Of a stretch of 64,000 nt of DNA, positions 52,110-60,712 are shown piece after piece (positions within the stretch are counted from its first letter, which is position 1; each line of letters begins with the position of its first letter). Both the position numbers and the translations under genes were made by a program. Under the pieces are notes generated by a model. The model was not told the DNA's origin. It saw only the letters and a program-made list of their open reading frames with translations, and searched no databases. Source of the DNA: Microbacterium sp. LWO14-1.2 (lineage in GTDB: Bacteria; Actinomycetota; Actinomycetes; Actinomycetales; Microbacteriaceae); NCBI RefSeq assembly GCF_038397715.1, contig NZ_CP151633.1, positions 3,038,001 to 3,102,000 of the forward strand, read 5' to 3'.

Positions 52110-53225
52110 ATGAAGAAGATTCTTCTGTCGGCGACAGCGCTTGTCGTCGCAGGCGCATTCGCCCTCACCGGGTGCTCGTCGGAGCGCGGCGGCGACACCG
52201 GCGGTTCGGGCGACGAGGCCAGCAAGGGCTTCGCCGCGGATGCCACGATCGGTGTCGCGCTGCCGGACAAGACCTCGGAGAACTGGGTCCTCGCAGGCCA
52301 GCTGTTCACCGACGGTCTCGAGAAGGCCGGCTTCAAGGCCGACGTGCAGTACGCGCCGGCCAGCAACACGGTCGCCGAGCAGCAGAACCAGATCCAGGCC
52401 ATGGTCACCGGTGGTGCGAAGGTCATCATCATCGGCGCGAAGGACGGCAAGCAGCTCGCGACGCAGGTTGAGGCAGCCCGCGACGCCGGCGTCACCGTCA
52501 TCGCGTACGACCGTCTGATCGAGAACACCGAAGCCGTCGACTACTACGTCGCCTTCGACAACTTCAAGGTCGGTCAGCTGCAGGGGCAGGCTCTGCTCGA
52601 CGGTCTCGCCGAGCGTGCGGGTCACGAGGCGCCGTACAACATCGAGCTGTTCTCGGGTTCGCCCGACGACGCGAACTCGGCCGTGTTCTTCGACGGCGCC
52701 ATGGAGGTTCTCCAGCCGAAGATCGATGACGGCACGCTGAACGTCGTGTCGGGCCAGACCGAGATCGCGCAGACCGCGACCGAGGGCTGGAAGCCGGAGA
52801 ACGCCCAGCGCCGTATGGACTCGCTGCTCACCTCGTCGTACGGCTCCGAGACGCTCGACGGCGTCCTCTCCCCGAACGACACGCTCGCCCGCGCGATCAT
52901 CACGTCGGTGCAGCAGGCGGGCAAGCCGGTGCCGGTCGTCACGGGTCAGGACTCCGAGGTCGAGTCCGTGAAGTCGATCATGGAGGGCATCCAGTACTCC
53001 ACGATCAATAAGGACACCACGCTCCTCGTCGAGCAGTCGATCAAGATGGTCGGCCAGCTTCAGAAGGGCGAAGAGGTCGACGTCAACGACACCGAGCAGT
53101 ACGACAACGGCAAGAAGGTCGTCCCGGCCTACCTGCTCGACCCGGTGATCGTCACCAAGGAGAACGCCGCTGAGGCGTACGCCAACGTCCCGAGCCTGCT
53201 CGAGATCGTGAAGTCGTACCAGTAA
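52110..53225 (+). CDS. Sugar-binding lipoprotein (ChvE/XylF type)
   Basis: A 371-residue periplasmic-binding-type-I lipoprotein with lipobox LTGC (C22). IGVALPDKTSENWVLAGQLF, IIIGAKDGKQLATQVEAA, VIAYDRLI and VTGQDSEVESVKSIMEG are typical of the ChvE/XylF group that binds aldoses. AAAGAG precedes ATG 52110. Last gene of the importer operon, 58 bp after the permease and followed by a strong terminator. Confidence 0.93.
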   Translation: MKKILLSATALVVAGAFALTGCSSERGGDTGGSGDEASKGFAADATIGVALPDKTSENWVLAGQLFTDGLEKAGFKADVQYAPASNTVAEQQNQIQAMVTGGAKVIIIGAKDGKQLATQVEAARDAGVTVIAYDRLIENTEAVDYYVAFDNFKVGQLQGQALLDGLAERAGHEAPYNIELFSGSPDDANSAVFFDGAMEVLQPKIDDGTLNVVSGQTEIAQTATEGWKPENAQRRMDSLLTSSYGSETLDGVLSPNDTLARAIITSVQQAGKPVPVVTGQDSEVESVKSIMEGIQYSTINKDTTLLVEQSIKMVGQLQKGEEVDVNDTEQYDNGKKVVPAYLLDPVIVTKENAAEAYANVPSLLEIVKSYQ

Positions 53226-53278
53226 TCACTCGCACACCTGTACTTTCTCGTACAGCAGTATCTTCGGGTGCTGAAGGA

Positions 53279-53310
53279 GCCGCCCGGGTCACTCGACCCG
53301 GGCGGCTTTT
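53279..53310 (+). terminator. Rho-independent terminator of the sugar importer operon
   Basis: A perfect 12-bp stem (GCCGCCCGGGTC and GACCCGGGCGGC), an ACTC loop and TTTT. A second small stem CTGTAC/GTACAG precedes it at about 53238-53255. Confidence 0.93.
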
Positions 53311-53366
53311 CTGCGCCGTGAGGCAGGGATTCTCGACACTCGACATCTTGCGGTCGGCGGTCTGCG

Positions 53367-54782
53367 TCAGAAGGGTGCCGCGACCGGAATCCTCGCCCAG
53401 ATACGGGCGGCCGTCCCCGCAGGCTCGGAGTCGTTCATCACTGGAGCGCCGTCCGTGTCGCGCATCGCCGCGACATCGTCGGCTTGTCGGAACACGACCG
53501 TGTTCGGCGTGGGTGGGGTGTCGATGTAGGTCCGACCGGTGGGACTCGTCCAGCGCAGCACGCCGCCGTGCACCTGCTCCACGTGCCAGGGGGAGTGGTG
53601 TTTCAGTACGTGATGGCGTCGGCAGAAGTGCGCCAGATTGCTGTCGCACGTCGGACCTCCGGTCGCCGCGTCGTGATTGTGGTCGAGGTCGCATTTGCGG
53701 GCGGCGATTCGGCAACCCGGGAAGCGGCAGCGCTGGTCGCGGACGCGCAGGTGCCGTCGGAGGTGCTCGGTCGGTCGGTACCGGTCGACGGCCAGCATCT
53801 GTCCATTCACAGGATGGGTGAGAACGCGGGTCCATCCCGAGGCGCTCCCGGCGAGGACACGGGCGGTCTCGGCATCCACGGGGATCACGCCGTCCAGCTC
53901 GGCGGGCGGCGATCCCGCGGCGTCCACCGCGCCGCCACCGATGAGAGTCAGCACGGGCACCGTGATGTCCACGCGAGCCTGGATCGCCCCCAGCATCCCG
54001 TCGGTCGTGTCATGTCCGGAGGGCGCACCCGTGAGCACGAGGTCGGTGAGCAGGTCGGCGCGGATCTCGTCCACAGTCCGTTCATCGCCGTCGTGCTCGG
54101 TCCCTTCTCGAGCCGCGGCGCGCGAGGCTCGGCGGTTCTCGTCGCGCAGGGCGTGCGCCGCTTGCGACAGCCGATCGAACATGCCATGAACCAGCACCGC
54201 CGGAGCATGCAGGTGCAGGTCGGCCATACCGTCTTCGCTGTCGGTGATCCACACTCGGCGGGCGGAGCGTGCGTCCCGGTGCCGGTCATCCACCGAGCGA
54301 GTGTGGAAACGTTCGGCGACGCGGCGGGCGAGCGGTCGGAGGCGGTTCGGCGATTCAGCCTCGGCAAGCGGGATCATGACCGCGGCGTATGCCGCGCGAT
54401 CGGCATCGTCGACGAGGTGTGCGCCGGCGTCGACGATCGCCCGCGCGTGGGCCGCACTCAGTCGGCCGGCGCCCTGCGCCGCCCAGACGGTCGGGAACTG
54501 GTCGACGAGCAGTGTCGCGTCGGCGATACGACGCTCGACGGTGCGGTCGCTCACCCGCTGCACGGCTCCGATCTCCGCCGCGACCGACCGGATCGCGTGG
54601 TCTCCACCGTCAGGGTGCTCGCTCTGCCTCGCTATGTCGATCGCGAGCTTGCCGGCGACCGCGAGCAGTCCATCGCGCGCCGCCTGCATCGCGGCCAGCG
54701 TCTGATCCGCGACGCGCAGTGTCTCGACGAGGCCGGCGAGCGCCGCCATCTGCGAGTCCGTTGCGTCGAGGAGAGCTGACAT
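53367..54782 (-). CDS. DUF222 and HNH endonuclease domain protein (13E12 repeat type)
   Basis: A 471-residue protein with an N-terminal DUF222 domain (about residues 20-330) and a C-terminal HNH nuclease: RCRFPGCRIAARKCDLDHNHDAATGG then LAHFCRRHHVLKHH, giving the H-N-H and CxxC-type zinc ligands. It matches the 13E12 repeat family common and mobile in actinobacteria. Mycobacterial members are reported in the SOS regulon, and a candidate LexA box lies 30 bp upstream. ATG 54782 is chosen because DUF222 begins shortly after it. Confidence 0.92.
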   Translation of the reverse strand: MSALLDATDSQMAALAGLVETLRVADQTLAAMQAARDGLLAVAGKLAIDIARQSEHPDGGDHAIRSVAAEIGAVQRVSDRTVERRIADATLLVDQFPTVWAAQGAGRLSAAHARAIVDAGAHLVDDADRAAYAAVMIPLAEAESPNRLRPLARRVAERFHTRSVDDRHRDARSARRVWITDSEDGMADLHLHAPAVLVHGMFDRLSQAAHALRDENRRASRAAAREGTEHDGDERTVDEIRADLLTDLVLTGAPSGHDTTDGMLGAIQARVDITVPVLTLIGGGAVDAAGSPPAELDGVIPVDAETARVLAGSASGWTRVLTHPVNGQMLAVDRYRPTEHLRRHLRVRDQRCRFPGCRIAARKCDLDHNHDAATGGPTCDSNLAHFCRRHHVLKHHSPWHVEQVHGGVLRWTSPTGRTYIDTPPTPNTVVFRQADDVAAMRDTDGAPVMNDSEPAGTAARIWARIPVAAPF

Positions 54783-54811
54783 GACCTCAGTGAACCACCG
54801 ACCACCGACAT

Positions 54812-54827
54812 TCGAACAAAGATTCGA
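54812..54827. promoter_or_regulatory. Candidate LexA (SOS) box
   Basis: TCGAACAAAGATTCGA matches the actinobacterial SOS consensus TCGAAC-N4-GTTCGA with one mismatch, 30 bp upstream of the HNH gene start. The surrounding stretch 54783-54850 is markedly AT-richer than its neighbours. Confidence 0.6.
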
Positions 54828-54904
54828 CTTGCTATTCGCGGAATACCGGATCTTCGTCCCGCGCGGCAGGAGCGCGGTGATGCGGCGCAGCGCCCGATGC
54901 TCGA

Positions 54905-54910
54905 TAGGGT
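54905..54910 (+). promoter_or_regulatory. -10 box, leaderless, APH-fold kinase gene
   Basis: TAGGGT, 6 nt before ATG 54917. Confidence 0.55.
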
Positions 54911-54916
54911 GGCCCG

Positions 54917-55837
54917 ATGGTGCGTCTTGAGTGGTCGGAACTCCCCTCCGACGTCCGCAGGCGCGTCGAGCGGTCCGCTGGGTCGACGGTCGAAGAGGCT
55001 CGCACCCAACACGGTGGCTTCTCCGCAGGCCTGGCATCGCGTGTGTTCTTCGCCGATGGGCAACGGTGCTTCGTCAAGGCGGTGCATGCATCGTCTTCCG
55101 GCACTTTCGATCTCTATCGACGCGAGGCGGACATCCTGCGGATGATCCCGCGTGACCTGCCCGCGGCCCACCTCATCGACGCGTTCGACGACGACCACTG
55201 GGCGGTGCTCACGATCGAGGACGTCGACGGCCGGCATCCGCGGAAGGACTCGCCGCTCGACACCGCCCTCGTGCTCGACGCGATCGCCGCGCTCGCCGCT
55301 GCGGAACCTCCCGCGTCTCTCCCGCGTCTCGCCGACGAACTCGCCGAGGATGCGGGCTCGTGGAAGCGGCTGGCACGCGCTGACCTCCTCGGCACGACCA
55401 CCCCGTGGTGCATCGAGAACGTCGCTCTCCTTCAGGAGCATGCGGGACGCGTCGGGTCTGCGGTTGCGGGGGAGCGGTTGGTGCACGGCGATCTCCGCGC
55501 GGACAACATCCTGATCGACAGAGCCGGATGCGCCCGGCTGCTCGACTGGCCGTGGGCTGCTCGCGGAGCAGGGTGGGAGGACGCCCTCCTGTATCTCCTC
55601 GACCTGCGGGTGGAGGACCCCGCAGCCGATGTCGAGTCGTTGCGTTCTCACCCGGTGTTCGACGGCTCGGCCACAGCCGACCACATCTCGCTCCTCGCCG
55701 CGATCGGGGGCGGGTGGTTCGAGAAGTGCCGATGGCCTGCGCCCCCGGGGATGGACGCGCTGCGGGGTTTCCAGCGGCGCGAGGCGCTGGCGGCCGTCGA
55801 CTGGATCGCGCAGATCACCGCGACCGCGGGCGACTGA
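54917..55837 (+). CDS. Aminoglycoside phosphotransferase (APH) fold kinase-like protein
   Basis: A 306-residue protein kinase-like fold enzyme. LVHGDLRADNILID gives the catalytic HGDxxxxN motif near residue 190, and CARLLDWPWA the metal-binding LLDW. An N-terminal lobe lysine is plausible in CFVKAVHAS. The family phosphorylates small molecules such as choline, homoserine, sugars or antibiotics; nothing here indicates true resistance. It is leaderless, and upstream of the ABC-F gene by 48 bp. Confidence 0.87.
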   Translation: MVRLEWSELPSDVRRRVERSAGSTVEEARTQHGGFSAGLASRVFFADGQRCFVKAVHASSSGTFDLYRREADILRMIPRDLPAAHLIDAFDDDHWAVLTIEDVDGRHPRKDSPLDTALVLDAIAALAAAEPPASLPRLADELAEDAGSWKRLARADLLGTTTPWCIENVALLQEHAGRVGSAVAGERLVHGDLRADNILIDRAGCARLLDWPWAARGAGWEDALLYLLDLRVEDPAADVESLRSHPVFDGSATADHISLLAAIGGGWFEKCRWPAPPGMDALRGFQRREALAAVDWIAQITATAGD

Positions 55838-55885
55838 CCAGCCCGCGCGGCGGCGGCGTCCCGCGCGACTACCCTGGAAGACGAC

Positions 55886-57694
55886 ATGGCACATCTTCTC
55901 GGGGCTGAAGCCCTGCACCTCGAATATCCGACCAGGGTCGTCTTCGACTCCGTGACCCTCGGCATCGAGGAGGGCGACCGCATCGGCATAGTCGGCCGCA
56001 ACGGCGACGGCAAGTCGAGTCTGCTCGGCATGCTCGCCGGCACCAAGGAGCCCGATTCCGGCCGCGTCACGGTGCGCGGCGGCACCACGATCGGCGTCCT
56101 CTCGCAGGCGGACACCCTCGGCGACGACGTCACGATCGCCGAGGCGGTGGTGGGCGACACCCCCGAGCACGAGTGGGCGGGCGACGCGCGGGTGCGCGAT
56201 GTGATCGCCGGACTCCTCGCGGATCTGCCGTGGGATGCGCGGATCGGCTCCCTCAGCGGAGGACAGCGCCGGCGGGTGTCGCTCGCGAAGTTGCTCGCGG
56301 GGGACTGGGACGTCATCGCCCTCGACGAGCCGACCAACCACCTCGACGTCGAGGCGATCACCTGGCTCGCCGGACACCTGAAGCGGCGCTGGGCGGCGAA
56401 CTCCGGCGCGCTGCTCGTCGTCACCCACGACCGGTGGTTCCTCGACGAGATCTGCACCGAGACCTGGGAGGTGCACGACCGCATCGTCGAGCCCTTCGAG
56501 GGCGGCTACGCGGCGTACATCCTGCAGCGCGTGGAGCGCGATCGCATGGCGGCGGCCACCGAGGCCAAGCGGCAGAACCTCGCGCGCAAGGAACTGGCCT
56601 GGCTGCGCCGCGGCGCCCCCGCCCGCACGAGCAAGCCGAAGTTCCGCATCGAGGCCGCCAACGAGCTCATCGCCGACGTACCGGAGATCCGTGACACCGT
56701 GTCGTTGCAGTCGCTCGCCGTATCGCGCCTCGGCAAGGACGTCGTGGACCTGCTCGACGTGGGGGTCGCGTACCCGACAGAGGACGGCGGCACGAAGCGC
56801 GTGCTGTCCGACGTCGAGTGGCGCATCGCGCCGGGCGAGCGCACCGGCATCCTGGGGGTGAACGGCGCCGGCAAGTCGACCCTCCTCGGACTGATCTCGG
56901 GCACCGTCGAACCGACCGAGGGCCGCATCAAGCGCGGCACCACGGTCAAGGTGAAGACCCTGACGCAGCGCCTCGACGAGCTCGAGCAGCACTGGAACGA
57001 TCCGGTGCGTGTCGTGATCTCCGGTCTCCGCACCTCGTACACGATGGGGACCGGCTCGAAGGCGCAGGATCTCACGCCGGGGCAGCTGCTCGAACGTCTG
57101 GGGTTCTCGTCGGCGCAGCTCTCCACCCCGGTGAAGGACCTCTCGGGAGGCCAGCAGCGACGGCTGCAGCTCCTCCTCGTGCTGCTCGATCAGCCCAACG
57201 TGCTGATCCTCGACGAGCCGACCAACGACATGGACACCGACATGCTCGCGGCGATCGAGGACCTCCTCGACTCGTGGTCCGGAACCCTCCTCGTCGTCAG
57301 CCATGACCGGTACTTCCTCGAGCGGGTCACGGATCAGCAGTACGCGATCCTCGACGGCCGGCTGCGTCACCTTCCCGGCGGCGTCGACGAGTACCTGCGT
57401 CTCCGTCAGCTGCAGGACACCACCCCGGCGACCGCGGCGAAGACGGATGCCGCGGCGGCCCCGTCCGGTCTCGACGGCGCCGAGCTGCGCGCGGCCCAGA
57501 AGGAGGTCTCGTCGCTGGAGCGTCGGATCCAGAAGCTCACCGACCAGGTCGACAAGGCCAAGCACGCGCTCGCCGACCACGATCAGTCTGACTACGCGGG
57601 CCTCGGAGATCGCATGAAGAAGATCGGCGAGCAGGAGGCGGAGATCGAGGAGCTCGAGCTGCGCTGGTTCGAGCTGACGGAGCAGATCGGCTGA
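55886..57694 (+). CDS. ABC-F family ATPase (translation factor type)
   Basis: A 602-residue cytosolic duplicated ATPase without membrane segments. Walker A GRNGDGKSS near residue 37 and GVNGAGKST near 329; signatures LSGGQRRR and LSGGQQRR; Walker B VIALDEPTNHLD and VLILDEPTNDMD; and an inter-domain linker helix region. A C-terminal coiled coil (about 535-600, EVSSLERRIQKLTDQVDKAK) matches the Uup group. ABC-F proteins act on the ribosome; antibiotic resistance cannot be inferred. TACCCT lies 10 nt before the ATG. Confidence 0.93.
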   Translation: MAHLLGAEALHLEYPTRVVFDSVTLGIEEGDRIGIVGRNGDGKSSLLGMLAGTKEPDSGRVTVRGGTTIGVLSQADTLGDDVTIAEAVVGDTPEHEWAGDARVRDVIAGLLADLPWDARIGSLSGGQRRRVSLAKLLAGDWDVIALDEPTNHLDVEAITWLAGHLKRRWAANSGALLVVTHDRWFLDEICTETWEVHDRIVEPFEGGYAAYILQRVERDRMAAATEAKRQNLARKELAWLRRGAPARTSKPKFRIEAANELIADVPEIRDTVSLQSLAVSRLGKDVVDLLDVGVAYPTEDGGTKRVLSDVEWRIAPGERTGILGVNGAGKSTLLGLISGTVEPTEGRIKRGTTVKVKTLTQRLDELEQHWNDPVRVVISGLRTSYTMGTGSKAQDLTPGQLLERLGFSSAQLSTPVKDLSGGQQRRLQLLLVLLDQPNVLILDEPTNDMDTDMLAAIEDLLDSWSGTLLVVSHDRYFLERVTDQQYAILDGRLRHLPGGVDEYLRLRQLQDTTPATAAKTDAAAAPSGLDGAELRAAQKEVSSLERRIQKLTDQVDKAKHALADHDQSDYAGLGDRMKKIGEQEAEIEELELRWFELTEQIG

Positions 57695-57753
57695 TCAGGA
57701 CCAGATCGGCCCCGCGAGGAATATCCTTCTCCTGACGCTGTTGGGAGGTAGGG

Positions 57754-59565
57754 ATGGAAGGCCTCGAAGTAACCGTCCTGATCGGACTCACGATCCTCGT
57801 CGGAGCGCTGCTCGCTCCCCGTATCCGCCTCGCTCTGCCGCTCGTGCTCGTCATCCTCGGACTCGCGTGGGGCTTCGTCCCGCAGTTGCGCGAGATCCAG
57901 CTGCCGCCCGAGACGGTCCTGCTCCTGTTCCTCCCGGTGATGCTGTTCTGGGAGAGCCTCACGACGTCGCTGCGGTCGATCCGCCGTGACTTCCCCTACA
58001 TCCTCCCGATGAGCACGCTGCTCGTCGTCGCGTCCGCGTTCGCGGTCGCCGGCATCGGCGTGCTGTTCGGCATCCCGTGGGAGATCGCGCTCATCCTCGG
58101 CGCCGCGGTCGCCCCTCCCGACGCCACCGCCGTCGCGGCGCTCGGACGTCTGCTGCCGCGCCGCATGTTCATGAAGCTCAAGGCGGAGAGCCTCACCAAC
58201 GACGGCACCGCGCTCGTGCTGTACGCCATCGCGGTCTCGCTCGCGCTGGGCGGCAACATCACTCCGTGGTCGGTCACCCTGTCGGTGCTCATCTCGTACG
58301 TCGGAGGGGTCGCCGCGGGCGTCGTGGTCGCGGCGCTCGGGTATCTGCTGCTGCGGCGCACGTCGCGCACGGTCGTGATCAACGTCACGCTGCTCCTCAT
58401 CCCGTTCACCTCGTTCCTGCTCGCCGAGATCGTGCACGCGTCCGGAGTGCTGTCCGTCGTGGTGGCCGGTCTGATCGTCGCCTACGTGTCGCCGCGGGTG
58501 ACGACGGCATCCTCCCGCCGCCAGGCCGACGCCGCGTGGCCGTTCGGCGTGTTCCTGCTCAACGGCGCCCTGTTCGTGCTGATCGGGCTCGAGGTGCAGT
58601 TCGTGGTGCACGAGATCTCGGCTGCCGCGATCGGGCGCCTCGTGCTGGTCACTCTCGCCGTGTGGGTCACGTTGCTCGTCGTCCGCTATGTCTTCCAGCT
58701 GCTCAACGCGGTGTTCCAGCGGCAGCCCGGAGCCGGGCAGACCCGCGGGGCGCGCTCCCGCGCGCGTGCGGTCTCGACGGTGGCGGGCATGCGGGGGGCC
58801 GTGTCTCTGGCGATCGCGCTCTCGGTCCCGGCGGCGAGCTCCACCGGCGGCGAGCTCGCCGGTCGCGACCAGATCGTGTTCGTCACGGCGGGCGTGATCC
58901 TGCTCAGCCTCCTGGTGCAGGCACCGCTCCTTCCTGCGATCGTGCGGTGGGCGCGGTTCCCCGTCGATCATGCGGAAGACGAGGAGTACGAGCTCGCCGA
59001 GCGCACCATCTCGGGCGCGGCCCTCGCCGCTCTCGACGATCTGGCCGCGGAGCACGGCGTCGGGCAGGAGATCCGCGACAAGGTGCGCGCCGAGGGCTAC
59101 CAGATGCTCGAGTTCTCGAACGCGCGAGCGCTCGCCAGAGAGCAGGCGATCGTGGATGCCGAGGCGCGCGCCCTCGACGAGATGCTCGACGAGCCCGACC
59201 CGCTCGGCGGCAGCGGCACGGGTGGTGCGCGCGTCGTCACGGGGATCGGGGGAGCGGATTCCCCGTCGGGCATGAATGCGGCGGTCACCGACGGCGACGC
59301 CGCGCTCGGCGACGACGGCGCGGAGGGCGAGGTCAGGACCCTGCAGATGATCGCCACGTCGCCCGACGTCGACGTCATGCAGCGGTCGCCGCTCGTGCGC
59401 CACGACGAGCACACGCGGCTCAAGCTCGCGCTGATCGATCGCAAGCGCGAGGTGCTGCTGGGGCTCCGTCGATCGGGCAGGGTCGACGACCTCGTGGTGA
59501 GGCGGATCTCGGCGCGGCTCGACCTGGAGCAGGTGCGTCTGCAGGGGATCGAAGAGTTCGACTGA
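57754..59565 (+). CDS. Na+/H+ antiporter, NhaP/CPA1 type
   Basis: A 603-residue CPA1 cation/proton antiporter with about twelve membrane helices in the first 420 residues. AAVAPPDATAVAAL and ESLTNDGTALVLYAIA hold the ion-binding Asp residues, and STVAGMRGAVSLAIALSVP is another family motif. The cytosolic C-terminal tail of about 180 residues is acidic and includes glycine/serine-rich linkers, probably regulatory. GGGAGGT precedes ATG 57754. It exports Na+ or K+ in exchange for protons at the cell membrane. Confidence 0.92.
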   Translation: MEGLEVTVLIGLTILVGALLAPRIRLALPLVLVILGLAWGFVPQLREIQLPPETVLLLFLPVMLFWESLTTSLRSIRRDFPYILPMSTLLVVASAFAVAGIGVLFGIPWEIALILGAAVAPPDATAVAALGRLLPRRMFMKLKAESLTNDGTALVLYAIAVSLALGGNITPWSVTLSVLISYVGGVAAGVVVAALGYLLLRRTSRTVVINVTLLLIPFTSFLLAEIVHASGVLSVVVAGLIVAYVSPRVTTASSRRQADAAWPFGVFLLNGALFVLIGLEVQFVVHEISAAAIGRLVLVTLAVWVTLLVVRYVFQLLNAVFQRQPGAGQTRGARSRARAVSTVAGMRGAVSLAIALSVPAASSTGGELAGRDQIVFVTAGVILLSLLVQAPLLPAIVRWARFPVDHAEDEEYELAERTISGAALAALDDLAAEHGVGQEIRDKVRAEGYQMLEFSNARALAREQAIVDAEARALDEMLDEPDPLGGSGTGGARVVTGIGGADSPSGMNAAVTDGDAALGDDGAEGEVRTLQMIATSPDVDVMQRSPLVRHDEHTRLKLALIDRKREVLLGLRRSGRVDDLVVRRISARLDLEQVRLQGIEEFD

Positions 59566-59614
59566 CGCATCGCCGCCCACGGGCGACGGTCTCTGGTATT
59601 CCGATACAGCGCTC

Positions 59615-59633
59615 GTGACGCTCTGTGACGCTC
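59615..59633 (+). repeat. Two GTGACGCTC direct repeats upstream of metQ
   Basis: GTGACGCTC at 59615-59623 and 59625-59633, one DNA turn apart; the pair contains the TGACGCTCYGTGACR motif also found at 12056-12070. Placed about 30 bp before the -10 box, as an activator site could be. Confidence 0.45.
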
Positions 59634-59660
59634 GATTGTCGGGCGGGCGCGGCGGCTGCC

Positions 59661-59666
59661 TAACGT
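59661..59666 (+). promoter_or_regulatory. -10 box of metQNI
   Basis: TAACGT, with transcription start near 59673 and an AGAGAGGA ribosome-binding site before ATG 59698. Confidence 0.5.
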
Positions 59667-59697
59667 ATTCGAGTCCCCCAAGAGAGGAACCCTTCCC

Positions 59698-60606
59698 ATG
59701 TCACGCCGCACCACTTCCCTGATCGCCGCGCTCGCCGCGGTGCCGCTGTTCGTCGCCCTCTCGGGCTGCGCGACAGCATCCTCCGACGCCGGTTCCGGCG
59801 GTGACTCCGGGAGCGACGAGACCGTCAAGATCGGCGTCGTCGGCAAGGGCGACCCGCAGTGGGCGCCGTTCGTCGAGGCAGCGGCCGAGGAAGGGATCAC
59901 GGTCGAGCTCGTCGACTTCGGCTCCTACGAGCAGCCGAACCCGGCGCTCAGCGAGGGCGAGATCGACCTCAACCAGTTCCAGCACATCGTGTACCTCGCG
60001 AACTACAACGTGAGCTCCGGCTCGGACCTCGAGCCCATCGGCTCGACGGCGATCTACCCGCTCGGTCTGTATTCGAAGAAGTACGACGACGTGAAGAGCA
60101 TCCCCGAGGGCGAGACGGTGGCCGTCCCCGATGACGCGTCCAACCAGGCCCGCGCTCTGCTCGTGCTGCAGTCCGCCGGCCTCGTCGAGCTGAAGAGCGG
60201 TGGAACGATCTTCTCGGATCTCGCCGACGTCGACACCGAGAAGTCGAAGGTCAAGGTCACCGCCCTCGAGGCCGCGCTGATCCCGACGTCGCTGCCCGAT
60301 GTGGCCGCGGCGATCATCAACAACGACTTCGTCGAGGACTCGGGCCTGACGTTCGACGACGCGATCGCCCAGGACGACCCGGAGGACCCCAACGCGCTGC
60401 CGTACGTGAACATCTTCGCCGCGCGCGCCGAGGACGCCGACAACGAGACGTACCTCAAGCTCGTCGAGATCTTCCAGACGAACGAGGACGTGCAGGCCGG
60501 TCTGCTCGAGTCGTCGGGCGACACCGCTGTGCCGCTGCAGACTCCCGTGAAGGACCTCGTCGACTCCCTCAAGAAGGTCGAGAAGGACACCGAAGCGCAG
60601 AAGTGA
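59698..60606 (+). CDS. metQ: Methionine ABC transporter substrate-binding lipoprotein
   Basis: A 302-residue NlpA/MetQ lipoprotein with lipobox LSGC (C24). VKIGVVGKGDPQWAPFVEAA, FGSYEQPNPALSEGEIDLNQFQH, and VAVPDDASNQARALLVLQSAGL are hallmark MetQ segments. It captures methionine or its derivatives for MetNI. It is the first gene of the operon; a 106-bp spacer containing two hairpins separates it from metN, so it may be made in excess. Confidence 0.95.
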   Translation: MSRRTTSLIAALAAVPLFVALSGCATASSDAGSGGDSGSDETVKIGVVGKGDPQWAPFVEAAAEEGITVELVDFGSYEQPNPALSEGEIDLNQFQHIVYLANYNVSSGSDLEPIGSTAIYPLGLYSKKYDDVKSIPEGETVAVPDDASNQARALLVLQSAGLVELKSGGTIFSDLADVDTEKSKVKVTALEAALIPTSLPDVAAAIINNDFVEDSGLTFDDAIAQDDPEDPNALPYVNIFAARAEDADNETYLKLVEIFQTNEDVQAGLLESSGDTAVPLQTPVKDLVDSLKKVEKDTEAQK

Positions 60607-60613
60607 GTCAGCC

Positions 60614-60677
60614 GGGGTGAGACCCACCCCACGCCGATGCGAGAGAATCGGGTGGCGCCACGCGCGTCACCCGATTC
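60614..60677 (+). ncRNA. Two intercistronic hairpins between metQ and metN (untranslated mRNA structure)
   Basis: GGGGTG/CACCCC (60614-60630) with a 5-nt loop, and a perfect 10-bp stem GAATCGGGTG/CACCCGATTC (60645-60677) with a 13-nt loop. No T-tract follows. They could stabilise the metQ mRNA or attenuate metNI; this is not a recognised riboswitch. Confidence 0.5.
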
Positions 60678-60712
60678 GTCGTTCCGCCACCCACCCCATC
60701 ACCGGAGCAACC

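Noticed and set aside
54917..55837. Aminoglycoside resistance gene
   Set aside because: The APH fold is shared by many metabolic kinases and the sequence does not match a known resistance class by eye.
55886..57694. ABC-F antibiotic resistance protein
   Set aside because: Chromosomal ABC-F genes next to ispE are common in actinobacteria and usually have housekeeping ribosome roles.
59566..59697. SAM riboswitch upstream of metQ
   Set aside because: The 132-bp spacer lacks SAM-I/IV-like paired elements and conserved core; only direct repeats and a -10 box are seen.
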